Source: Balneolaceae bacterium (lineage in GTDB: Bacteria; Bacteroidota; Rhodothermia; Balneolales; Balneolaceae). From it: 20,056 nt of DNA. This document shows, piece after piece, positions 14,282-20,056 of the stretch. The notes below the pieces were generated by a model that saw only the letters and a list, made by a program, of their open reading frames with translations, searched no databases and was not told the DNA's origin. How positions within the stretch are numbered: position 1 is the stretch's first letter; each line of letters begins with the position of its first letter. The translations under genes were made by a program, and so were the position numbers. The DNA lies in the NCBI GenBank assembly GCA_021767245.1, contig JAASTO010000025.1, positions 1-20,056 on the forward strand, given 5' to 3'.

Positions 14282-15463
14282 ATGAGCCTGAAGAATCCCC
14301 GTTTTATTTTACCTGTTATTGTGTTGTCACAATTTGCAGGGACCTCCCTTTGGTTCGCAGGCAATGCTGTGTTGCCTGACCTGATCCTTGAATTATCATT
14401 GGATCTTTCAGCGGTTGGGCATGTTACCATGGTGGTACAGGCGGGCTTCATCATTGGTACGCTTATCTTTGCGGCTATGAATATGGCTGACCGGTATTCT
14501 CCTGTGAAAGTTTTCTTTCTCTGTTCTGTTTTGGGTGCAATCTTTAACCTTTCCGTGATCTTTGCATCCGGATACACAACATTATTATCAGCCCGTTTTT
14601 TAACCGGATTCTTTTTGGCCGGAATTTACCCGGTAGGAATGAAGATAGCCTCCGACTGGCACAAGGAAGGACTTGGAAAGGCATTGGGTTACCTGGTAGG
14701 GGCGCTGGTGCTGGGCACAGCTTTTCCACATTTCCTGAAGTTTGCCGGAGCCGATCTGCCTTGGCGTTTTGTGATGGTGAGTACTTCGGTATTGAGTGTC
14801 TCAGGCGGGTTATTGTTGCTTCTGACGGTCAATGATGGTCCTTATGGCGGAAAGAAAGGTGACTTCAAACCCTCTGTTATGTTCAAGCTTTTTAAAGACC
14901 GGAATTTTCGATCAGCGGCCTTTGGTTACTTTGGACATATGTGGGAGTTGTACACTTTCTGGGCGTTTGTGCCGGTGATGATCGCCTTTTATAATTCAGA
15001 TATTGATGGTCAATTGAATGTACCGATCTGGTCATTTCTGATCATTGCCGTGGGGTGTTTAAGCTGTATTGCCGGCGGGTATCTTTCTCAGAAGAGAGGC
15101 AGTAAATATGTGGCTACTGTGTCGTTGATGATCTCCGGGATCTGCTGCCTGATATCCCCATTTATCTTTGATCTTCCATACCCGGTGTTTCTCTTGGTCA
15201 TGGTAATTTGGGGGATCAGCGTGGTTTCGGACTCCCCCCAATTCTCAACTCTGGTAGCCCGTTCGGCAGATCGGTCTTATGTGGCCACCGGATTGACGCT
15301 GGTTAACAGTATTGGTTTTGCTACCACTATCATCAGTATTCAGATCCTGACGGCAGTTTGGGTGGAATGGTTGACGCCATGGGCATTTTTGATCCTGTTT
15401 GCCGGACCATTGTTTGGCTGGTTTTCCATCAGGAAATTCAAAGTACATTCAACTACCTTGTAA
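14282..15463 (+). CDS. Major facilitator superfamily transporter next to hutH
   Basis: This 393-residue inner-membrane protein has about 12 hydrophobic segments and MFS architecture. The N-terminus, PVIVLSQFAGTSLWFAGNAV, forms the first helix, NMADRYSPVKVF (67-78) occupies the loop 2-3 motif-A position in degenerate form, and ARFLTGFFLAGIYPVG (104-119) matches the helix 4 motif. The central loop after helix 6 carries GPYGGKKGDFKP. Substrate cannot be read from the sequence. The 10-bp spacing after hutH suggests co-transcription and therefore import of histidine, or import or export of a related compound such as urocanate, as an inference. No clear ribosome-binding site precedes its ATG, which fits translational coupling to hutH. 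Confidence 0.8.
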   Translation: MSLKNPRFILPVIVLSQFAGTSLWFAGNAVLPDLILELSLDLSAVGHVTMVVQAGFIIGTLIFAAMNMADRYSPVKVFFLCSVLGAIFNLSVIFASGYTTLLSARFLTGFFLAGIYPVGMKIASDWHKEGLGKALGYLVGALVLGTAFPHFLKFAGADLPWRFVMVSTSVLSVSGGLLLLLTVNDGPYGGKKGDFKPSVMFKLFKDRNFRSAAFGYFGHMWELYTFWAFVPVMIAFYNSDIDGQLNVPIWSFLIIAVGCLSCIAGGYLSQKRGSKYVATVSLMISGICCLISPFIFDLPYPVFLLVMVIWGISVVSDSPQFSTLVARSADRSYVATGLTLVNSIGFATTIISIQILTAVWVEWLTPWAFLILFAGPLFGWFSIRKFKVHSTTL

Positions 15464-15493
15464 CAAAATCACTCAACCAAACGTGTAAGGATC

Positions 15494-15964
15494 ATGGAAT
15501 TATTCTGGATCATATTAGGCAGTATTTTTATTCTCGTTGGTCTGATCGGTGCTTTTCTACCCGTGGCTCCCGGTCTCCCTTTTAGTTACATTGGGTTGCT
15601 CATCCTGCAGATCCTGCACAGTCCGTTTTCACTCACCTTCATGATCGTTTGGTTGCTGATCGTGATTATTTTCGGCTTTGTACTGGATAATGCACTTCCT
15701 GCCTGGGCTACAAAAAAATCAGGAGGAACGCCTTATGGGATCACGGGCAGTATTCTGGGGCTGATTGCCGGACTGTTTTTCCCGCCGATTGGATTTGTAG
15801 TCGGACCATTACTCGGAGCCTTTATCGGAGAACTTATTGCAGGACAGAAGTCAGACCGGGCTCTCAGGTCTGCTTTAGGAGCATTTGCCGGATTTATGGT
15901 TGCCACCGGATTAAAAGTTATTGCCGCCGGCGTGATGGGCTTTTATTATTTCACAAACCTTTGA
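15494..15964 (+). CDS. DUF456 small membrane protein
   Basis: The 156-residue protein is almost entirely hydrophobic, with about four to five membrane segments. It carries the DUF456 features GAFLPVAPGLPFSYIGLL near the N-terminus, DNALPAWATKKSGGTPYGITGS in the middle (conserved polar loop), and a Gly-rich FFPPIGFVVGPLLGAFIGE segment, ending KVIAAGVMGFYYF. The family is widespread and its function is unknown; I do not assign one. It follows the MFS gene by 30 bp with AAGGA four bases before the ATG, so it may be the third gene of a hutH-MFS-DUF456 transcript. It ends before an inverted repeat that faces the next, convergent gene. Confidence 0.85.
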   Translation: MELFWIILGSIFILVGLIGAFLPVAPGLPFSYIGLLILQILHSPFSLTFMIVWLLIVIIFGFVLDNALPAWATKKSGGTPYGITGSILGLIAGLFFPPIGFVVGPLLGAFIGELIAGQKSDRALRSALGAFAGFMVATGLKVIAAGVMGFYYFTNL

Positions 15965-16005
15965 GTGGGTAGTTTTCATATTTCAGGAATGTACGATCAC
16001 ACGCA

Positions 16006-16048
16006 TTAAAAAAGCCTGACCTGTATAACACAAGTCAGGCTTCGTAAA
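16006..16048. terminator. Terminator between DUF456 gene and convergent S9 peptidase
   Basis: A perfect 9-bp stem, AAGCCTGAC (16012-16020) with GTCAGGCTT (16034-16042), loop 13 nt, lies between the stops at 15964 and 16068. The A-run at 16007-16013 gives a U-tract on the minus-strand transcript, so it serves the peptidase gene best and the plus-strand operon less well. Confidence 0.7.
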
Positions 16049-16067
16049 TTCAGAACCGGGTGGGATC

Positions 16068-18101
16068 TTAATTATCGATTGAAACGGCTTCTATTTCCAG
16101 TTCAGAATCAGGACGTTGGGTTTCGGTTCCCTTTAAATACTGATTGAACCAGCGCATCATGCGAAGGCTGAAGTCATATCGAGCAGTTGCATTACGGTTT
16201 CCGTGACCTTCACCGGGATAAAGCACCAGTCGAACCGGTGTGTCTGTTCGTGTCTTGATATGGCGGTACAGCTCATAAGATTGTCCCGGGTCAACACGTG
16301 TATCTTCCTTACCGTGCATGATCAAAAGTGGAGTTTTGGCATTATCAACATGGTAAATTGGGCTGCGCTCGAGGTATCCCATATAATCATCCCAGATACG
16401 TTTGCGGGCGTGCACGTGGAACAGCTCTTCAGGGATATCAGAGGTTCCCCACTTAGAGAGGTTGTTACTGATACCGACTGACATCACACCGGCCGCAAAC
16501 CGGTCACTGTAACGGGTGCTCATCCAGGCAGTGGCATATCCACCGTAAGAGCCACCGGTCACACCTACTTTATCCTTGTCTGTAATTCCTTGCTCGATCA
16601 GGTAATCAACACCTTCCACGATATCGTCAAACTCGGCACCGGCAAGGTCGCCCTGACTACTCATAGCAAATTCAAGGCCCCGGCCTGTACTTCCGCGATA
16701 GTTCGGGTAAAATACGGCAAAGCCATCGGCGGCACCCATTTGACCGGTCATGGAATAAGCGGTCAGCCATCCATTACTGTAATGAGCTTCAGGTCCGCCA
16801 TGTACCACAGTTACGGTAGGATAACGAATTCCCTGCTCATAATTTACAGGGTAGATCAGCAATCCTTCGATCTCCATTCCGTCCTTGGTAGTGTAGGAGA
16901 TAGCTTCCTGTTTACCCAGTTCTTTATCATCGAGCCATGGATTACTGTTCGTCACTCGGGTGGGTGATTTTTCTCCTTTTTTCATCAGGTAAACTTCATC
17001 CGGATGTTGAGGAGTGTTCGCATCAAACACGACCGTACCATTTGCTGCACTTGCAAAGGAAGAAAGAATCGGACCTCCGGTAGGTAGAATGGCCTTCATC
17101 TGTTTGCCATCACTTTTTATGGTACCGAATTCAGACCAAACACCTTTGCTCACTAAGTAGTGAAGGGTGTTGTTATCCACCCATTCTACCTGTTCAAATT
17201 TGCCTTTCAGGTTTTTCTGTAAAATTTGGGTTGAACCGGTTTCAGGATCCACAATTTTCAATCTGCCGTCGATCGGGTCGTTGATATCCGCTCCGGCTAT
17301 CATAGCGATCTTGTCACCATTCGGGCTCCATTTAAACGCACCAAGTTTTCCTTCATGATCCACTTCAGAGATGATCTCCCTTGTTTTGTGGTCCATTACA
17401 TAAACCTTTTGTGCCATATAAAAATCATCTACAAGGGGTGAAGGAGCTACGGCAAGAGCCATTTTGGTTTGGTCGGGACTCCAGGTGGCAGCGGTTACAT
17501 GTCCGTCAATATCTATGTGGTGAGGCATATGTCCCGGCATAGCTACGTTTTGAATATATGCCTTGGTTTCACTGAGGTTTTCTTCGTAGATCTCAGGCGT
17601 ATATGGTAAAGGAGACGGTGAGGTTTCCCTGGGTTGGGTGGCGCGGAAAATAATATGATTGCCGTCCGGTGCCCATTCATACCCGGAAATGTTCGTTTTA
17701 AAAGAATAGAGCTTTTGAGCTTCTCCTCCATTCAGTGAGATCTCATAAATGGAACGGGTATCATCTCCTTCCTGACGATCGAGGTAGGTAATGCTGTTGT
17801 AGTTTGGCCGGAAGGCAATGCCGCTAACGCTGCGACCAGTTATAAAGGGATGGGATTCACCGGATCCCACATCCAGCAGATACAGATGTGAACTGGCCGG
17901 TTTGTTTTCCTTCATCGGATCTGCCGGTACCGAAAGGGTATAGGCTGCTGTGTTTCCGTCCTGAGACAGATAAACGGAACCAACACTCTTGATCTTGGCC
18001 ACATCTGTCGGAGTAAGGCCGGATTGAGCCATAGCTGATAACATGAGCCCCACTGAGAGGATCATGGTCAGCATAGCCGATCGTTTAGTAATGTAATTCA
18101 T
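16068..18101 (-). CDS. Secreted S9-family prolyl oligopeptidase-like serine peptidase
   Basis: A 677-residue exported peptidase, probably periplasmic, that would cleave short peptides. The signal peptide is MNYITKRSAMLTMILSVGLM plus LSAMA. Residues about 30-390 form a beta-propeller of PD40/WD40-like blades (YEWAPDGNHIIF, ATWSPDQTKMAL, FKWSPNGDKIAMI). The C-terminal 400-660 alpha/beta hydrolase domain has TVVHGGPE (431-438, oxyanion region), the nucleophile in GGSYGG (Ser518), HGKEDTRV (Asp600) and EGHG (His633), a complete triad in the S9 order. A strong AGGAGGT site (18108-18114) six bases upstream fixes the start at 18101; it is the best Shine-Dalgarno in the window. It is divergent from the amidohydrolase and ends at a clear terminator. 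S9 subfamily (DPP-like or acylaminoacyl-like) is undecided. Confidence 0.92.
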   Translation of the reverse strand: MNYITKRSAMLTMILSVGLMLSAMAQSGLTPTDVAKIKSVGSVYLSQDGNTAAYTLSVPADPMKENKPASSHLYLLDVGSGESHPFITGRSVSGIAFRPNYNSITYLDRQEGDDTRSIYEISLNGGEAQKLYSFKTNISGYEWAPDGNHIIFRATQPRETSPSPLPYTPEIYEENLSETKAYIQNVAMPGHMPHHIDIDGHVTAATWSPDQTKMALAVAPSPLVDDFYMAQKVYVMDHKTREIISEVDHEGKLGAFKWSPNGDKIAMIAGADINDPIDGRLKIVDPETGSTQILQKNLKGKFEQVEWVDNNTLHYLVSKGVWSEFGTIKSDGKQMKAILPTGGPILSSFASAANGTVVFDANTPQHPDEVYLMKKGEKSPTRVTNSNPWLDDKELGKQEAISYTTKDGMEIEGLLIYPVNYEQGIRYPTVTVVHGGPEAHYSNGWLTAYSMTGQMGAADGFAVFYPNYRGSTGRGLEFAMSSQGDLAGAEFDDIVEGVDYLIEQGITDKDKVGVTGGSYGGYATAWMSTRYSDRFAAGVMSVGISNNLSKWGTSDIPEELFHVHARKRIWDDYMGYLERSPIYHVDNAKTPLLIMHGKEDTRVDPGQSYELYRHIKTRTDTPVRLVLYPGEGHGNRNATARYDFSLRMMRWFNQYLKGTETQRPDSELEIEAVSIDN

Positions 18102-18135
18102 AGGATTACCTCCTGATTGATTTTTAAAGTTTGAT

Positions 18136-18166
18136 GAAATATAGGCATAGAACAGTATCATCTAAA
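18136..18166 (-). promoter_or_regulatory. Possible promoter of the S9 peptidase
   Basis: On the minus strand TTTA (18163-18166) is followed after 19 nt by TATATTTC (18136-18143), one base off each Bacteroidota element (TTTG and TAnnTTTG). It lies about 35 bp before the start codon, leaving room for the AGGAGGT site. Nearby, GAATTGC (18188-18194) and GCAATTC (18210-18216) form an inverted repeat in the shared divergent region. Confidence 0.4.
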
Positions 18167-18286
18167 TAAATAGTCTGAAGATTGTATGAATTGCACCTGT
18201 GTTCATGACGCAATTCTTTCAAAAAGTTTGATATGAACGTCATTATAGCTTTATTCATAGGTATAAGATCACTTGACCTGACAACT

Positions 18287-19708
18287 ATGAGAATCCGCAC
18301 GTTTTTAACCTTAATTATAAGCATAACACTCTTTATAGGCTGCTCATCCGGCTCCACAGAACACACCTATTTAGTCATAAAAGGAGCCACCGTATTTGAT
18401 GGCAACGGAGGTCAACCTATCGAGAATAGTGAAATACTGATCCGAGATAACGCGATCGATTGTATTGGTGAAGCCGGCGATTGCTCAGTTACGATGGGAA
18501 CCGAAGTGGTGGATGCTGCCGGGAAATTTATTACCCCGGGTTTAATTGATGCGCATATGCATTTCTTTCAAACCGGTTTTTTTGACAGCCGACCCGATGC
18601 CATGGACCTCAATGAAACTTACCCCTTTACCGAAATAGCGGCCTATCAGGAACGGAATCCGGAGAGATATTATGATACCTATCTTTGTTCGGGCGTTACC
18701 GGGGTGTATGATGTTGGGGGAATGAGCTGGTCAGTTGCCTTGCAAGAACAGGCTGAAGAAAATCCGAAGGCTCCACACGTGGCTGCAGCCGGACCTTTAC
18801 TGACACCAGTGCCCGGAGCTCCATTTGACCTGCCTTCAGATAGAGTACTGGTTCAACTCGATTCTGAGGAGACCGGGGTAAAAATGGTTCAGTACATGTC
18901 GGCGTTGGGAAGTACAGGGGTAAAATTCTGGATGATCAGGGCAGATGACGAAGATTATATGAGCCGGGTAAGAGCGGCCGCTGATGAAATAGAAAAGCAT
19001 GATAATCAGATGATCGTGCACGCAACGACACTGGAGCAAGCTAAAGCGGCTGTAAAAAGTGGAGCTAAATTACTGGTTCATAGCGTTCAGGATCGGCTGA
19101 TAGACGAGGAGTTTATAAACCTGATGAAAGAACAGGGTACTATTTATAACCCAACGCTGATCGTAGGGGCCGGATATACGGTAGCTTTCAGGGGTGCGGC
19201 AGATATTGCCCCGATCCCTATTACCGATCCCAACGGCTGTGTGGACCAAAGAACGCGGGAACTCATAACAACAGCCTCACAATTCAAGGATCATCCAAGA
19301 ATGAGTGAGGCATTTAAAGATCGATTGCAGGCATTTGATCCTGATACAGGTATGTCCTCAGATGTGATGCTGCAAAACCTCAAAAGACTGTATGAGGCTG
19401 GGATCCCTATTGTTGTGGGAACCGATGCCGGAAATCCGGGAACGCTACACGGGATATCCATTTATGATGAAATGGAGATGATGCAGGAGGCTGGAATTGA
19501 TCCAAATGACCTGATAGTGATGGCCACTAAAAATGGGGCGATGGCCATGAGACGTGAGGATGATTTTGGAACCCTGGAAAAGGACAAGCTGGCCAACCTC
19601 ATCATTCTGGAATCAAATCCTGCAGAAGATATATCCAATATGCGGAGCCTGTCTCACGTCATGATCAAAGGAAAACTGATGGATGTGACGACTGTACAGC
19701 GGCATTAA
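18287..19708 (+). CDS. Amidohydrolase-family lipoprotein (imidazolonepropionase/dipeptidase-like)
   Basis: A 473-residue metal-dependent hydrolase, probably lipid-anchored outside the cytoplasm. The N-terminus has a signal peptide and a lipobox-like LFIGC with Cys19. The amidohydrolase barrel follows: GLIDAHMHFF with His90 and His92, GVKFW with Lys213 (candidate carbamylated lysine), IVHATT His245, LVHSVQD His265, and VGTDAGNPG with Asp380. This gives a full binuclear metal set. The C-terminal strands ANLIILESNPAEDISN complete the composite domain. Related enzymes include Xaa-Arg/Xaa-Pro dipeptidases and imidazolonepropionase-like proteins; the substrate is not readable. The start at 18287 preserves the lipoprotein signal, and a longer frame from 18233 does not. 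It is divergent from the S9 peptidase; a secreted TPR gene starts 61 bp downstream. Confidence 0.85.
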   Translation: MRIRTFLTLIISITLFIGCSSGSTEHTYLVIKGATVFDGNGGQPIENSEILIRDNAIDCIGEAGDCSVTMGTEVVDAAGKFITPGLIDAHMHFFQTGFFDSRPDAMDLNETYPFTEIAAYQERNPERYYDTYLCSGVTGVYDVGGMSWSVALQEQAEENPKAPHVAAAGPLLTPVPGAPFDLPSDRVLVQLDSEETGVKMVQYMSALGSTGVKFWMIRADDEDYMSRVRAAADEIEKHDNQMIVHATTLEQAKAAVKSGAKLLVHSVQDRLIDEEFINLMKEQGTIYNPTLIVGAGYTVAFRGAADIAPIPITDPNGCVDQRTRELITTASQFKDHPRMSEAFKDRLQAFDPDTGMSSDVMLQNLKRLYEAGIPIVVGTDAGNPGTLHGISIYDEMEMMQEAGIDPNDLIVMATKNGAMAMRREDDFGTLEKDKLANLIILESNPAEDISNMRSLSHVMIKGKLMDVTTVQRH

Positions 19709-19769
19709 TTTATTTTACGCGATTACCGAATGCGTTTGAAGCTAATTTTAAAAACTCAATCTAACCGAC

Positions 19770-20056
19770 ATGCGACTTTTGAATAAAATTGTGCTGATTG
19801 CCTTTGCAATAACAGTTTTAACAACCGGGCTTTTCGCTCAGGAAAGGACCTTAGGAAAGATCGATTTCCCAAACTCAGGAGATGCAGCCGCACAAGCTGA
19901 TTTCATGGAAGGCATGAAATTCCTGCATAATTTTGAATATGCTGATGCCGCCAGGGCTTTCAAGCGAGCTAGGGAGATCGATCCTGATTTTGCCATGGCT
20001 TATTACGGAGAAGCCAAAAGTCATAATCATCCGCTTTGGTTTCAGCAGGACCGTAA
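19770..20056 (+). CDS. Secreted tetratricopeptide-repeat protein (5' part only)
   Basis: The gene begins at ATG 19770 and runs off the window after 95 codons. A signal peptide (MRLLNKIVLIAFAITVLTTG, then LFAQ) precedes the mature start QERTLGKIDFPNSGD. A TPR-like helical pair follows, FMEGMKFLHNFEYADAARAF with KRAREIDPDFAMAYYGEA, then NHPLW. The pattern of a helix with NFEY/A/AF followed by DPDFAMAYYGEA is common in large secreted TPR proteins of unknown function in this phylum. It lies 61 bp after the amidohydrolase with no terminator between, so they may share a transcript. No function is assigned. Confidence 0.75.
   Translation, partial: MRLLNKIVLIAFAITVLTTGLFAQERTLGKIDFPNSGDAAAQADFMEGMKFLHNFEYADAARAFKRAREIDPDFAMAYYGEAKSHNHPLWFQQDR

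Noticed and set aside
16590..16967. Plus-strand 125-codon open frame within the S9 peptidase.
   Set aside because: Antisense shadow covering the catalytic domain, whose motifs are intact on the minus strand.
18227..18253. Promoter for the amidohydrolase: TTTG (18227-18230) and TAGCTTTA (18246-18253).
   Set aside because: The spacing of 15 nt is too short for the Bacteroidota consensus and the -7 box lacks the final G; too weak to list.
19161..19172. CGTAGGGGCCGG, resembling half of the 44-bp palindrome.
   Set aside because: It is inside the amidohydrolase coding sequence, has no second arm, and the match stops after a few bases.

Overview
The window reads as chromosomal DNA from a marine-type Bacteroidota/Balneolota bacterium, perhaps a Balneolaceae relative. 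This is inferred from moderate GC content, mostly weak or absent Shine-Dalgarno sites, promoter -7 elements of the form TAnnTTTG, and many secreted or outer-membrane proteins with short N-terminal signal peptides. The lineage call is tentative. No rRNA, tRNA, CRISPR array or intact transposase gene is visible.

Layout. (1) Bases 1-1315 look accessory: the 3' end of an unrecognised ORF, a large imperfect inverted repeat (205-380), and a HigBA-type toxin-antitoxin operon with an 18-bp palindromic operator. (2) Bases 1316-3540 hold the tRNA-modification GTPase gene mnmE (minus strand) and a divergent small outer-membrane protein gene. A perfect 44-bp palindrome of the REP/mobile-palindrome kind lies between them. 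(3) Bases 3591-10943 form a complete glycerol-use locus. A DeoR-type repressor (glpR-like, minus) diverges from glpD, glpK, glpF, an outer-membrane porin and a class I fructose-1,6-bisphosphatase (fbp), closed by a strong terminator. Glycerol would cross the outer membrane by the porin and the inner membrane by GlpF, be phosphorylated by GlpK and oxidised to DHAP by GlpD. Fbp would commit the triose carbon to gluconeogenesis. (4) Bases 10967-20056 have a peptide and amino-acid theme: a POT-family peptide transporter (minus), hutH with an MFS transporter and a DUF456 membrane protein (plus), a secreted S9 prolyl-oligopeptidase-like peptidase (minus), and a lipoprotein amidohydrolase followed by the start of a secreted TPR protein (plus).

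No wholly new system is evident. The most distinctive points are the glp operon carrying its own porin and a class I FBPase where E. coli has class II glpX, the apparent loss of both known allosteric/phosphorylation inputs in GlpK, the repeated CGAAA-type motifs and matched promoters between glpR and glpD, the 44-bp perfect palindrome, and the long inverted repeat in front of the toxin-antitoxin operon. Functional calls rest on reading motifs by eye; no database search was run.
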